64,000 nucleotides of DNA. Origin: Tenodera sinensis. Its lineage: Eukaryota; Arthropoda; Insecta; Mantodea; Mantidae. The position numbers were made by a program, and so were the translations under genes. The stretch covers positions 212,295,531-212,359,530 of the forward strand of contig CM060962.1 in NCBI GenBank assembly GCA_030765045.1, read 5' to 3'. Numbering within the stretch: position 1 is the first letter of the stretch; each line of letters opens with the position of its first letter. The notes below the pieces were generated by a model. That model did no database searches. It was not told where the DNA came from and saw nothing but the letters and a program-made list of their open reading frames with translations. Of this stretch, positions 14,500 through 26,289 are shown piece by piece.

Positions 14500-14695
14500 T
14501 TAGGAAAGGACATTTGGGAAGGGTAAGCGTTCCAGGACAAAGTTAAATTACCTCCCCGGCATTCACCAGTTATGAGAACTGACAAAACCTAGAGAAACCC
14601 CAATCAGGAAAAACAGTCCTTGAGCGATTTGAGCCCCGGACCTCCCATACATGTCTTAACGATCTCTTCCACCTGTGTCGGTATCTTTCCTGTCC
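14500..14695 (-). repeat. tRNA-headed SINE fragment, SINE-B-like body
   Basis: On the minus strand, 'gggaggtccggggctcaaat' gives a degenerate box B. It is followed by 'ttttcctgattggggtttct' and 'ggtgaatgccggggaggt'. The last block is shared with 63200-63425 and resembles the 'ggcgaatgc' block of SINE-B, so this may be a related subfamily. Confidence 0.5.
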
Positions 14696-14762
14696 TTTCC
14701 TTCTCTACTTAAATACCAACCTGCTTCTTTTATTTAATGTTATCAATTATTCTATTATTTAA

Positions 14763-15071
14763 GCGCCATGGCGGAGAGTCGTGGTGGACGAAGCGGCGTG
14801 TGGGCGGGTTTCCTCCGGGTTTTCGTTTTCCCCCACCGCTCATTCCACCAGTTGCTCCATCATCATCTTTCCATTTCGCCTTCATTTCATATCATCCTCT
14901 TCCTCACTCTCATACCTGGTGCTTGGCTGACCACTCGCTTCCAGGTCTTCAGTCAATCAGGTCCGTAGTTTCGTCTACTCCCAGACAGACGTCTAACCCT
15001 AGGTACTGGCTTGTATGTCCTAGGAGTGTAAGTTCTCCGTAAGGGTAGGGCAATCATGTAAAGAAGAAGTA
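14763..15071 (+). repeat. SINE-A copy with target-site duplication
   Basis: The SINE-A core 'tggtggacgaagcggcgtgt' and 'gggtttcctccgggttttcg' are present, with the longer 3' body ('acctggtgcttggctgacc', 'cttccaggtcttcagtcaat') shared with 17749-18130. The tail is AAGAAGAAGT. A 14-bp direct repeat with one mismatch, 'attctattatttaa' (14749) and 'attctatcatttaa' (15072), flanks it. The tRNA head is mostly missing. Open frames of 66 and 101 codons here are repeat by-products. Confidence 0.8.
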
Positions 15072-15759
15072 ATTCTATCATTTAAAGTAAACCCTAATGC
15101 TTCATCGTACGGTTATTTTACTGTAAATGCGACTTTAAGGCTTCTTTGTAAAGATTTATAGATTAAATAGTATAATAACATGTTTACAGCGCTTTTTTCA
15201 TGTTCATGTTCAGGAAACAAAACTTAGGTTATTGTATTTATAATCATTATTGCTTTTCAGAACTTACTTTGTCATTCTTCTATGACTGCGTCTATTGAAG
15301 AAGACCGGTAACAAAGGCGACCATGAAGCACCACTTGATTATTCCATAATCAATATTCCAATAACTATACTAATTAACATGTTAGAATAAATAGTTACCT
15401 GAAAATCCAAAGTGATTTCCTTTTAAGAAAGTTAGATTTTATTTGTAATATATATATTTTAAATGTACCCCCGTGGACTAAAAATGAGTCATGTCTGGAA
15501 CACCAGGCTACCTTAACGGCAGAGAAGAACTCCACAAGTACCAAATAACTTGCAGTTTTCAACAAGTAGGTATGTCTGACTGTCTGTCGTTGTATCTGTC
15601 ATGTGTGTATGTAAGTCTGTCTGTCTGTATGCAAGTAGGCACGTATCAATGTATATATGCATTCCAGACATGACTCATTTTTATTTCTTTTAATTTCATT
15701 TTTTTATTTATTTATTTATTCAAATTTTTATTTTTTATCCACGGGTGCACCTATGGTGT

Positions 15760-16190
15760 TGTGTTCAAAATCGTCAGAGCCATTTTTATCAAAATAAGAC
15801 ATCAAAAACATTTCCATGCAAAGGGTATTCTGGGGTAGTCTGTTGTATTTTCGGAAGTTACTGAACTAAAATATCAAGTTTAGTATTTATCTGGCACTTC
15901 CTTTTTGAGTTAGCTGTGCACACGCTCACACTTACACGCACGCGCACACGCACGCACACACACACACACTCACACGCACGCGCACACGCACGCACACACA
16001 CACACACACACTCACACGCACGCGCACGCGCACACACACACACACACACTCACAGTATTTTTTGTTCTGAAAATTTTCTTATTACTCAGAGCCCTCAAAA
16101 CACGAGTTTTCGGGAAAATCTTCACATCTAATTTTGGTTGGAATGCAGTCTTCTTCTATGTGCTGGGTACGTACTAGGGAAATAAGTAAA
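15760..16190 (+). repeat. Rep-A copy, 3' half with expanded CA tract
   Basis: 'gttcaaaatcgtcagagcca' opens the 3' half. An interrupted CA/CG array runs 15919-16050. The closing block 'gagccctcaaaacacgagtt' and 'cgggaaaatcttcacatc' follows and ends at a weak hairpin (about 16165-16185). The array occupies the same position as in the other copies. Confidence 0.7.
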
Positions 16191-17379
16191 AGTGGCCAGC
16201 TGCTTGCATTGGAATTTGAATTTGGATGGGCCATTTTGGTTCAGAGGAGAGAATTTGTTTGACCATAGATGTAATGCCTAGTCTCGCACAGTTGCATGAA
16301 ACCCTTCCCTTGACGAAGGGCTGCTGAATTACGCTCTCATCTCATAAAATATATTTTACCTACATTTCGAAAACTAAGAGCTAGAGACGCACCCTATATG
16401 TTTCACATCCTCATTGTATGTTATTTCTGGCACCTCCCTTAAAGCTTCTCCTGTCCCTGCATTACCTTCCCCTTCACTCAAGCTTGCTGGAGGGTTGGCT
16501 AGTGCATACTTTCAATGTCAATGCAAATAAGTTATTAGGCTTCAGGTGTAATGTCATATGTTTTTCACATTCTACTGCGTCTGTGAAGTGGAAAGGGGGG
16601 TGCTTTTTACTTCACCCGCTCCAGAAAATTTATAAAGTGGCATTAAAGGGTCGAGAGCAGTGACACGAACATATAGACTTTCCAGGCGACATGAATCGGT
16701 CGCAAGGAAGGAAATTCCATTAAAAGAGCCTAGAAAACAAATGACATACACAGAAAGCTACTTCCGTAACCCGTGGTAAAGTTTCCACAACACTGCATCT
16801 AGAAATAGGGCAACATATACATACTTAGTATGACGTCATACCCCCTTCGGTTCTCTGTATTCAAATCAGAGAGGGTGCACCACGTGTCGAGGATTATGCT
16901 TCAAAAGGAATATAATACTTTAATGTCATCATTTTCTGTCTTGATTCGAATCCTCTCCTCAAGCAACTTCTTGTGCTAAATGTAAGAGCGCTCGAGTTCA
17001 GATGCATATGCTAGTAAACAATTTAGTAATGCGTGTCGTATTTGGGGATGTATTAGGTGAGAATGCTGAAAAATAAATAAACATAGCCACTTTGCATATG
17101 TGTACGTTACGGTCAAAGCAAAAAACTGAATATTGTGTACAAATACTGACAAATAGGAATGAACAAATTATGCAAACGAATCTTATCATGATAGAAACAT
17201 TTTCATTTTAAAAATGAATCATTCTTAAACATAGACATTCTTACTACATATAATTATTTAAGTGGGTAACTGAATCTAGGTTTATGTTAGATAGTTCTAC
17301 CATTTGCATAATGTATCGTTTAGAGAGCACACTTAACAAATATACCAAAAAATTCAATTATTTATCACTTTCCCTACTA
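16191..17379. other. Unassigned intergenic sequence
   Basis: A short inverted repeat, 'cccttcccttgacgaaggg', lies near 16302-16320. No supported gene; frames of 81 and 63 codons lack motifs. Confidence 0.4.
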
Positions 17380-17514
17380 GATACTTACCTATAGTAATTA
17401 GAGGAAGTGTTCCATTGCATCCAAACTTTCAACACCGGATTTCACCAGAAATGCCCGTTTTGAGACAAGCGGAATTCAAAACAAGTAATTTTAGATATAG
17501 TGTGTGTGTGTGTG

Positions 17515-17561
<47 letters not shown>

Positions 17562-17748
17562 CTGTAAAGAGCGTAATTCCAAAACGAATAGTTTTTTAGT
17601 TTTAGTTACCTAACTTGGCATTTAAGTTTAGCGTTTTCCAAGGATGCGACACAAAGGTTATCAAGGAAATCGCGCCATCTCAAACTACTGTTTACACCGA
17701 AAAACTTTCGAAAATGTATCTCAAAAGATGTCTCTAAGGATTTTGATC
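17380..17748 (-). repeat. Rep-A copy with long GT tract, cut by SINE-A
   Basis: It begins with the hairpin-type end 'cactttccctactagatac'. The 3' block 'ggatttcaccagaaatgccc' follows, then (GT)n at 17502-17561 and 'gcgttttccaaggatgcgac'. Homology stops close to the SINE-A insertion at 17749. Confidence 0.65.
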
Positions 17749-18130
17749 TTCATTATCTGATTACCGTTCCCGTATGGAGAACTGACAACCCCTTGGTCTT
17801 ACAGGCCTGTGCTTAGGGTCAGATGCCTGTCGGGGATCAGAAGAGCCTATGGAACGGAGAGAGTGAAGACCTGGAAGCGGGTGATCAGCCACGCACCAGG
17901 TATGATAATGAGGAAGAGGATTATATGAAATGCAGGCGAAATGGATGATTGGAAAGGTGATGATGGAGCAGTTGGTGTAATGATTGACGGGGGAAACCGG
18001 AGAACCCGGAGAAAACCCGCCCTGACGCCGCTTCGTCCACCACGAATACCACATGAGGGTCCCTGGGATCGAACACAGGCCACGTTACTAATAGGCGAAC
18101 GGTCTAACCGGTCGGCCACTGCGGCGCCAC
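17749..18130 (-). repeat. SINE-A, longest copy, exact 10-bp target duplication
   Basis: On the minus strand this 382-bp copy has a complete-looking tRNA head. Box A-like 'gtggccgaccggttagaccg' and box B-like 'tgttcgatccca' are about 30-40 bp apart. The shared core 'gtggacgaagcggcg' and the long 3' body as at 14763 follow. It is bounded by an exact 10-bp direct repeat, 'gattttgatc', at 17739-17748 and 18131-18140. This is the best reference copy of SINE-A in the window. The 131- and 97-codon frames within it are not genes. Confidence 0.85.
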
Positions 18131-18140
18131 GATTTTGATC

Positions 18141-18543
18141 GCAATACCATAATGTGAGCCGGCCGGAAGGGCAGCACACATCAAAGCGAACCGAGGTCAA
18201 GGTACTCCACACCACTTCCTGTGAATAGAAAACTGGTAACAATCAACGTGGCAGAACATTCACGAAGCCTCGACCACTGACTTACTTGTATCAATATTTT
18301 GTTGAATTGGTCGAGAAACTTATGTGAACGTAGAACATCATATTTATTTTAATTGTTCTTGTAAAATTAATCTTAAAACTTTGGTTTTACCATCTCAAGA
18401 TTCAGGAATTTTGGCTAAAATATTTCCTGAAGTCTCAAATCACATGTTCACACTCCAAGACATTTCCATCCCTCAGAAGCAAATTTGGCTTCTGGCTGCA
18501 AAGTGGTCATTGTGGGCGCTGAGATAATGGTTGCTGCTTCTTA

Positions 18544-18546
<3 letters not shown>
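18141..18546. other. Unassigned sequence
   Basis: GC-richer just after the SINE, then AT-rich. Part could be leftover Rep-A 5' sequence, but I cannot align it confidently. Confidence 0.35.
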
Positions 18547-18605
<59 letters not shown>

Positions 18606-18650
18606 GCAGCATCATCATCATCGTCATCGTCGTCGTCATCGCCATCACAT
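18547..18650. repeat. Compound (ATC)n-(AGC)n microsatellite
   Basis: (ATC)n from about 18547, then (AGC)n to about 18610, then impure (ATC/GTC)n to about 18665. The poly-Asp/poly-Ala frame on the minus strand is an artefact. Confidence 0.9.
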
Positions 18651-18711
18651 ACACCACCATCACCATTGCCGTCATAATCATCAAATCTGTCATTCAATTT
18701 ACTAGAGCATA

Positions 18712-19030
18712 ATCCAGCGGGTGACTCAGGTTGAAGCATCTGTGGCCCGCCTTCGGGAGGTCGCAGTTCCAATTCTCATGGCCGGCCTTCCTGAACCTTC
18801 ATTTCCTCTCCATTCTCATTTTACTCTACCGTTCATCCGCTTAGTCCTTTCAGTATGACCCGCATCGACATAGTGATGGAGGTCTACCAGGAGTCAAAAC
18901 TCCCTCTTAAAAACCAGGGGAGGCGGCATCCGAGTGCCATTCCTTCCATTGGGCTTTCCATTAGGACAATACCTTGAGTCTAAACCCCACCTGTAAGAAC
19001 GGATGTAGATAGGCCCATCCGGAAATACAA
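18712..19030 (+). repeat. tRNA-headed SINE-like element
   Basis: The head reads 'ccagcgggtgactcaggttg' then 'gggaggtcgcagttccaatt', a degenerate box B. A body follows with no clear match elsewhere in the window. The right boundary is uncertain because the GC-richer sequence continues to about 19690. Confidence 0.45.
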
Positions 19031-19690
19031 CGGAAAACCTTGGTTGGGTCGCAGGAATATAGCATACCAGCTGCTAGCTCTCCAGGTTAGTGCCGGAGGA
19101 TACTCAGGCGTCTCACAACCCTACCTGAACGTCACTGCGCAGGCGTACCCAATCTTCCATAGATATCGGGAACCATTTCCCCGCCGAGGTCAACCCAACC
19201 CGAATAACTCCTCTGCGGGAGGAGCTCTAATATCCGACCCAACGTAGTTCCAGTATCAGCAGAAGTACGAGTGCTTGGGGTCTGTAGCGCCGCACTGCAA
19301 TTGAAGGAGCCGGAACCCCTCCCCTCGGGTAATGCAGGGGGGGGGGTGGGGTGGGGAATTTGCTCTCTGTGGATTTTCGTCCTCCAGGAGTGCGATCTCC
19401 GGTTTTAAGCGCCACCGAGGGCGTTTCCTGCTGCAGCGGGGAGTGCTGCCGGTTGTACTACATACCCCTGGTGAGTATCTGGAGCTTACTGGCTTTCCGG
19501 AAATGTTAGCGTTCCTGCCTTCTGCTATATCGCGGCACCTGGATTGGCCACCTTCTGTCTCCTCTCGAATCATCCCTTCCTCCCGTGACGTCCTACTTGG
19601 GGAACACACATACAAAGGTGGCATGGCCGCGGTGCCTAAGTCCCGTCCAACCACATTACCTTACCGGAGCATATGGGAACTTTAACGGGA
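19031..19690 (-). other. GC-rich block, probably an unidentified mobile-element fragment
   Basis: About 660 bp of CpG-bearing, GC-rich sequence with a G10 run near 19337. The segment at 19350-19400 shares 'cacagagagcaaa' with 10770-11060 on the opposite strand. Overlapping frames of 132 codons (minus) and 117 codons (plus) exist, but neither contains a recognisable domain. Long frames are expected by chance in GC-rich DNA. Confidence 0.35.
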
Positions 19691-20039
19691 CTCTCTGTAG
19701 CCCTTCAACTTTTTAGAGTTACCTGCTCTTCTTCCCCAGAGACACAGTGATGAGAAATGTCTCAACGCCCGCTAGATGATCACAGGGTGAAGTAGGTGCT
19801 TGTTGTGTGTGAAAATGGCGACTATTAACTTATGACTCCTTTTTCTCACAGTGCTACCTTCTTTGGTATACATAAGCATCACCAACAACTTGACTTCTTC
19901 TACTAAGAATGATTTTTGTCCGAATAAAGGGGAAAAGACAGATTGTAGTATTCTTAACTTCTGAAGTGAATGCATATGCTATCTCTTACCTATCTCGCCT
20001 ATCGAGATCAAAGGAGACTAACCTCGAGTTTAAGAAAAC
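19691..20039. other. Unassigned intergenic sequence
   Basis: No repeat or supported frame recognised. Confidence 0.4.
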
Positions 20040-20112
20040 AAGCGCTGCATGGATGATCCGAAACCGGATAATCCACCCCGGATAATCCTGCTTGAGCAGA
20101 GGGTCACATAAA
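20040..20112 (-). mobile_element. Possible pogo-like terminal fragment
   Basis: On the minus strand it reads 'gcaggattatccggggtgga' then 'ttatccggtttcggatc'. The repeated 'gattatccg' motif is common in pogo/Tigger-like ends of arthropods. No partner end or transposase is seen. Confidence 0.3.
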
Positions 20113-21449
20113 GCTCGTCTTTCTCATTTTCCGCTCTTCCAGAAAGACGTATAACTTGCAAGTTGGTCAATGCAGTAACCTGGGCTGTTACACTATTTGC
20201 AAATGTTGTAGACTGTCTTAAAGAATTAGTATCTTAGGACTGAACAGAAAACGAATAAAAGGTAACCTAAACAGAGGCCTATAATTGCAGCTGTGGAGTT
20301 TCATAGAACTTCTGTTACTATTCCTTCTATGACCGAATTATTACTTCAGCTCCAACACCAAATGTACAGTCGGGTGCGTGAAATCGTGGCGATATACGCA
20401 GTGGTTTATGTTGGCTATGAAATACTAAACCGACTCTGCCATTCCAGTTCCATCGCTTACCTGCCCTTTCTAGCTCTGCAATTGATGTTTGTCTTACACT
20501 TTGCTGTATCTTCGCTCCTGAGTCTTAAACCGACCCGAGTTTATAGGTAAACCAATATGAGACGGTATCATTCAGGGGCTGGTTTAGACTATCGTTGCTA
20601 AGCATGCCTTTCAGCCACTGTCAGGGGAAATGCTTCTGTACTCCTCCCCTTTCGCCGCTCACGTAGGCCTAGTCTTTCTATATAGGCTATTGCGTGTCGG
20701 TCTAGCATTGAGACCAATGAGAGTTTGGCCCATCCATCGCTGATGTGAAACACAGATGATAAATACTTTCTGCCAACATTAAAGACAGAAAATCACTAAG
20801 AAACCAAAAGCGTGAGCACGTTTCCTCGCACTCGGTTTTTACACTGGACCTTAATGCAAAATTAACAAATGAAAATCAACTTATTATATATTCATTGCCG
20901 GAAATTACGAGAAAGGGACAAAGGCACCATGTTTAGGCATTCTGAGACTGCATTAGTTATGACGAAGATGTATGTTCAAAAGACAAAGGCGAAGAAATGA
21001 AGTTTACTTTCTCATTAAGTGAAACGGTGTGACGAATGCCTTTAATGAAGAAGCTGAACATTAGCTTGTTGTTAATTATAAGTACGCAGAAGGGGAGAAA
21101 GGGAAAATAATATAGTTTAATTTAAAGAGGGCAGGAAGCGCGGCCATCATCGCACAACAGCAATTTGGGCATCAGTCATTTATCTGCGTCAGGAACCTGT
21201 CTGCCGTGACCAACACAGCACGTCATTTAACAAGCTTTTAGTAATGGCAATATAGTATTCAATAGTGTGCACATGACAAGTCATTCTGGAAGAATCTCAT
21301 ATCCTTCCTCACATTGTTACGCTAAGACAAATTACAGAGTAAAATGCTGCGATAAAATTGACTGATGTTCACACAAAGTGCAGCAACATTTTACCTAGTT
21401 TATGATGTCCCGCATTCATACTCCTTGCAGATGCATTTCACAAAAACAA
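20113..21449. other. Unassigned intergenic sequence
   Basis: The 85-codon frame at 20293-20550 starts with MEFHRTSVTIPS and is hydrophobic in its second half, but shows no recognisable family signature. I do not support it as a gene. Confidence 0.4.
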
Positions 21450-22160
21450 AATCTGATGTGTTGCACTCACATGACCTTCTCTACGCTTGTAGTAACTGTC
21501 CTTACAAACTTATTCCTCTATTTTCTTCATGTTAATAGAGATAAACATTTGCCTAAGTTACCTTATAGCTAATTTTCTTGTAGGTGGAAGGGGAATGTGG
21601 GAATACAGCAGGCTTTGAGCAATAGTCAAATCTTTTAAGAGCTGCTCACTATATCAAGGCTTTGAAATTCCGTTCTCTTTACACGGCCAAGAGGTAAACA
21701 AGTGAATAACAACCTTCCATTTGATAAAAGCTCAAGTATTGCAAAACTCACCCAAACAACGAGGAATGTCTCCAAAATGTTTTACTCTAAGAAATGCGTT
21801 TGGACATAAATTGTGTGTTTTAACGATATCTACATGTTTTGTGCAGTAAGATTTGGTCTATCACTTATGGTTTACCAGTTATGCAAAAGTCATCAAGAGC
21901 AAGCCGCACTACGTGGGCTATAGCCAGAAAACTCAAAATATAATTTCTTTTGCCATAAAAATGTCTTAAACATGTGGAATTTTAAACAAAATCATTTGAG
22001 CCATTTTTAGGAAGATAAAACTTTTCGAAAAATTGTCCATGTTAAGGGTAGTTAAGATGGAGGAAATTTCTTCAAAATCTTCGTGTCGCATCCTTGAAAG
22101 ATATTAAACTTAATTGATAACTTTGGTTTTTAAAGTACTTTTTGTTTTTCAGTTATGCAG

Positions 22161-22237
<77 letters not shown>

Positions 22238-22350
22238 ACCTTTTTCTCATTATGGATTTTGGGGGGCTCAAAACATATATTTGCCGTGAAATCTCGACAT
22301 TGACATTTTGGGCCAAATAGAATAGTCCCATACTTACTATAAGCAGTAAA
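21450..22350 (+). repeat. Rep-A, near full-length copy
   Basis: Starts 'aaatctgatgtgttgcactc', then 'cttctctacgcttgtagta'. It carries every block of the family in order: the 'gggaatacagcaggctttga' block, 'aatagtcaaatcttttaaga', 'tggtttaccagttatgcaaa', 'acaaaatcatttgagccatt', 'gtgtcgcatccttgaaag', (CA)35 at 22163-22232, 'gggctcaaaacatatatttg' and 'ccgtgaaatctcgacattga'. A degenerate end hairpin closes it. It aligns end to end with 33745-34610. There is no coding capacity, so it is either a non-autonomous transposon or an ancient inactive one. Confidence 0.8.
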
Positions 22351-22754
22351 GGAAGTAACAACTTACCTTGTAAGAAAAGTCATTTACCAGTTTTTTTGCT
22401 TTGTCTACCTACTTGTACTTTTCCCGAAATAAGAAACACTTGAAATAAACAAAGGGACAGACAGGCGCAAGATTGCGACAGAAGCGAATGTTCTTATTGG
22501 TCTCTGATCGCAATACTCAGATTAAGACTAGAAAATAGATCTCTTTTCTTTATGTCATTGCTTTTAAAATTCAGGAATATATCTATGTGTTAAACGATTT
22601 GATTACAATATGCTACATATTCGCCATTATTGAAAATAAAAATGAGTCACTCTACTGATACTCCATAGTTATGGTACATCAATTGCATATCCTGTGTATG
22701 TATTGCGCGACATAGTATAGAAGTATGTTCCTTAAAGCGAAACCATCACAGTAG

Positions 22755-22840
22755 GTATATGCACTCCACTCAAAAATTTGATATTGAGATTTCACAATAA
22801 ATACATGTTTTGAGGCACCCAAATACTAAAATTCACCTTT
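22755..22840 (-). repeat. Rep-A 3'-end fragment
   Basis: 'cactccactcaaaaatttga' followed by 'tattgagatttcacaataaa' and 'acatgttttgaggcaccc' is the minus-strand 3' end of Rep-A, truncated before the CA tract. It lies about 400 bp beyond the 21450 copy in the opposite direction. Confidence 0.65.
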
Positions 22841-23229
22841 CAGTTGTATTAGGAGACACCTCATTGCTCGGTATGTGGCCGACAGTTGGCGTTTTAAGTC
22901 TTATCAATGTATCATGCCTTCTTGCTTCGGCCATAGAAACCTTAGTGCTGAGCAACTGTATCTCTGCTTCTGTATCTGCTGAGCAAATGACATTAGGGTG
23001 CTGTCCAGTCTACCTTCTTTCATTATCTGTGGATAGACAGCAACGCTTTCGCTATTACCACGTATTTTCAGTTTTTGCAATTGTTTTAGACATAAGGTGA
23101 AGGTTTGGTTAGTGGCATTAGATATCTAATGTGGTGTATATCTTGGGGACTGACGCTATTTCAGATTCCTCTGCCTACAGAATTTCGACACACGGACCCC
23201 GAGAATACGGACCTAGACGTTACGCCTGA
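22841..23229. other. Unassigned intergenic sequence
   Basis: A 96-codon frame (22810-23100) overlaps the Rep-A fragment at its start, and no domain is recognisable. Confidence 0.4.
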
Positions 23230-23400
23230 GCCCTCGCCCGATTAGCTGACATATTGGTACTCGTTAAACTATTTTGATATTTTTCACTATTAAACACACT
23301 CACATTCAATCACACTTTCATGTTTCCAGACTTTGCGTAGGTCAGGGAATGATTCGGACTAAAAAAGAATTTCCCACCTCAGATGGAATCCACATTTAAA
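23230..23400 (-). repeat. Possible relative of the 11150-11415 SINE
   Basis: It shares 'tggtactcgtt' and an 'acactcacattcaatcacac' type stretch with 11228-11310. The head is not clear. Confidence 0.35.
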
Positions 23401-23739
23401 AGGGGATCTTTTTCTCGATCTTCAATATTTTTTGATAGAGTTAGTTAATATTATTACGATGATGAAATTAATATAATGACTGATATTAAACCAATAATTT
23501 GAATTGTTTATTCTACAATAATGAATTAGACGTTTTGATAGGGAAACAAATGCAATGATTTCCAATCATGGAACTGGGACCCTCTGTTCTGAGAAGCCAG
23601 AACGCTGCATAATTTTCGCCGCTTGAACACTAAGTTTGTACATAATTTCGAGAACTTATAAGCCTGCCAGCCAGGTTAAGGAAATGAGAAATACATATGC
23701 CGATATTTCATTCTTTGCAGATACGTGAATACGGAGTTT

Positions 23740-23969
23740 GCACGCCTCTGTGATGTGTAGGTAGAATGTCTGACTCACATTCAAGAGGTCCCGAGTTCGA
23801 ATCTCGGTTAGGCTGTGTTATCCGGATAAGGGTTTTTGCCACTGATTTTCCTTGGTTTGAAAGACATGTCGGGTAGTTTTAAGCTCCATGAATCCCGGAT
23901 TAATTTGAGCATCATTTCATTCATCGTTCGATATGATCTATACGGTCAAAGGACGTTAAACCTGAAATA
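23740..23969 (+). repeat. tRNA-headed SINE with target-site duplication
   Basis: The head 'gtaggtagaatgtctgactc' is followed by box B-like 'cgagttcgaatctcggttag'. The body runs to 'ggacgttaaacctgaaataa'. Flanks repeat as 'aatacggagttt' (23728) and 'aatacggaacttt' (23970), an imperfect target duplication. Its head is the best preserved tRNA-like sequence among the singletons, but it lacks a full cloverleaf 3' half, so it is not a tRNA gene. Confidence 0.7.
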
Positions 23970-24570
23970 AATACGGAACTTTTGGTTGACCACACTATAA
24001 TACGTTAAATATATGTGACATAACTCAAGTGTTAAGGTTTCAAAGGATGGCTCATAACCATTGAGTAACGACGTTCTCTTAAAAGCGACAGCCCTGTGTT
24101 AGCAGATTAACTGTTATTTAAAAGAGCTCTGTAGGATGAAGTTTCATACACGGTGGCGCTGGTATGATCCTAGTAATTCACAGCGTCATTAACAAAGAAA
24201 CAAAATATGTATACCTAGTTTGTCATGTTATGTAAGCCCTAATTGGATAGTTTAACAGTAAAGGGAAGGAGCCCTCAGTTACTGGAGGTCAGCAACGCAC
24301 TTAGGCCAACTACCAGCCTTGTGTCTTATGTGATCCCTGGGAAGAAGACCCGAAGGACAATTAAACAAGAAAGTAAGGAGAAAATCTCTAACAATTCCAG
24401 TCCTGGCGCTGGCATGAGCCTGTCTGCGTCATCAACCATAAACGAAGCCCCCTGAAGAAGGGGCGCAGCAGGCCGATTAGAAATGTTTACGGAGTGCAAC
24501 CTCCACCGTTCTACCTGAATACACCAAACCCTATCCTGGTTGCACAACTCTGAACATATGAAGGAGATTA
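23970..24570. other. Unassigned sequence, partly GC-balanced
   Basis: 24240-24550 is less AT-rich than its flanks and holds overlapping 70- and 73-codon frames with no recognisable motif. It may be the 3' body of the SINE read on the minus strand from 24715. Confidence 0.35.
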
Positions 24571-24715
24571 AAGGAAATCATGGATAAGAACTAGTGACAG
24601 AAGAAAACCACAGAGCCAAAGGTCTGAGATGTCGGCCCAAAGGGAATCTAAGTCGGGACCTCCGAGATGTGAGCCTCACCTGTTGCCGCAGTGTTATCCC
24701 GCTCGGTTTATACAT
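24571..24715 (-). repeat. tRNA-headed SINE (minus)
   Basis: On the minus strand it reads 'ccgagcgggataacactgcg' then 'cggaggtcccgacttagatt', giving a box A-like start and degenerate box B. The body continues with 'cgacatctcagacctttggc'. Its 3' limit is unclear. Confidence 0.45.
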
Positions 24716-25019
24716 TTTATAAAATCTGGGTAGTTTATTTTCCAATTTATAATAAAAGCATGGTTTACTTGATTCCAAAATAATGTCTTATCAGTTGTGT
24801 TTAAAACAGCTTTTACTCTGATTGCGTGCCATAGAAAGTTATTATTTATTTCTCATTACACATAACTAAACTGCAACTACTGATCACTTTATCAGGATGT
24901 AGCATTAATCTATCATTTCCGATACATGTATGGATACTTTCAGGTGCATTTAAAAGTGTTGACAGGTATGAATACAGGTGGAACACAAATACTATACCGT
25001 GTCTAATTGCTATGAAATT

Positions 25020-25066
25020 CACTGGCTAGAGAAAGAAATGTGAATGCTACAAATCAGATTTTTTTC
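25020..25066 (-). repeat. Rep-A 5'-end fragment
   Basis: 'gctagagaaagaaatgtgaa' followed by 'tgctacaaatcagattttt' matches the minus-strand Rep-A 5' terminus seen at 44135-44160 and 55795-55835. The rest of the element is not recognisable. Confidence 0.5.
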
Positions 25067-25882
25067 TTGGATATTCAGTGTTTTGTTGAGGTGCGCCATC
25101 GGTAATGAAAGCTGCAGGCAGATGCTGAGATGCCTTGTTCCGTGATGGCATCTATGAATACCAGCAGAAGCAGAAGCAGTAGCTAATCTCGGCTGCAGCC
25201 ACAATAAAAACAACAAGCATTTCGTTGACACATTGTGTGCGGCAAATGATGCGGGGACTCGACACAATCAGAGAAAATCGCTTGTAATCTTGTGACGGGA
25301 GAAAGAATTTGTTAAAAGAAACGGATACAAAAGACAAAACGAACCTGCGGTAGGGCGTGTATGGATTTTCATTTCACGGCTTTGACCTCATCAATACAAA
25401 GCATCCCCATTTGAGATTTGTCTTTTCAGCCGAGGCTAAATCTTTGTTCATTTCCCAGTATTTCTTTGGTTCAGGTAGCTTATTTTTGTGCTGCCATCAC
25501 TTTTTATTTTTGTATATTGAACTCAGTTGGCAGTAGCAGCGTTCACAGTTCGTTTATTTCCGGTAGTGGTCAAACACCTGCTGGTCCCAAATACAACCAT
25601 TGGTTTCTTTTGCATTATACGCTTAAATTGGAGGCCTTGGCAGCTCGTTTCATCTGCGGGCGATTTCTTGTGGTGAAGTTAAGAATCTTTTTATCTTCCA
25701 CGCTCTATCTTTCGCTCTTGAAGCATTGTTACGGACTTGGCACCTAAGCACATGGCCACCTCACCACAGTAGGGTTTCTTGTACTCGAGGGAAACATTTG
25801 TGTCTGTTATTGAATTTACAATAACCTTTTTGTTATAAAACCACTTCAACAATGGAGGCATTAGTCTGTATGTTTATATACC
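25067..25882. other. Unassigned intergenic sequence
   Basis: A 109-codon frame (25418-25747, plus) and an 82-codon frame (25019-25267, minus) are present, but neither shows a domain. Not supported as genes. Confidence 0.4.
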
Positions 25883-26104
25883 TACAGGATGTTTCAAAAG
25901 TGGTCGTCATTAACCAAAACCGATAAGCGTATCTACCAATAAACACAATTAAATATTGTGTTCATTCATTTAATGAACTATAGAAAGCTGTGGACAGCTA
26001 AAGTTAAGCTGTGTTATATTGACTTGACAAGAGATTTTCCGAGTTATAGATATGTAATATTTTTCTCCTGAAATACGTGAAATACTAGAATTTGAATCAT
26101 CCTA
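25883..26104. mobile_element. Candidate mariner-type MITE, ~220 bp
   Basis: Left end: TA followed by 'caggatgtttcaaaagtgg'. Right end: 'gaatttgaatcatcc' followed by TA, whose complement reads 'ggatgattcaaattc'. Inverted 'GGATGnTTCAAA' ends between TA dinucleotides are typical of Tc1/mariner MITEs. No coding capacity. Confidence 0.5.
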
Positions 26105-26289
26105 ATGAAGCTATGTGACAATGCGCTATGGAATAAAGACTATTTAAAATATAGAATAACTAAAAAAAAAAAAACAGAAAACAATATATCTGTACTTTGT
26201 ATGAGTATTCAAGATAGGTAGTGGTGTTAGGGTTAGAGTTAGAGTTATACAACAATAGGGGAAACATCATACACTTAGATTTACATAGA

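Noticed and set aside
19256..19685. Overlapping 117- and 132-codon frames
   Set aside because: Antisense to each other in GC-rich DNA related to a repeat fragment; no domain.
23750..23830. Possible tRNA gene
   Set aside because: A and B boxes are present, but the acceptor and T arms do not close and a SINE body with target duplication follows.
26220..26252. Telomere-like 'gttagggttagagttagag'
   Set aside because: Only about four degenerate units, and the unit is not the usual insect TTAGG. Too short to be an interstitial telomere.
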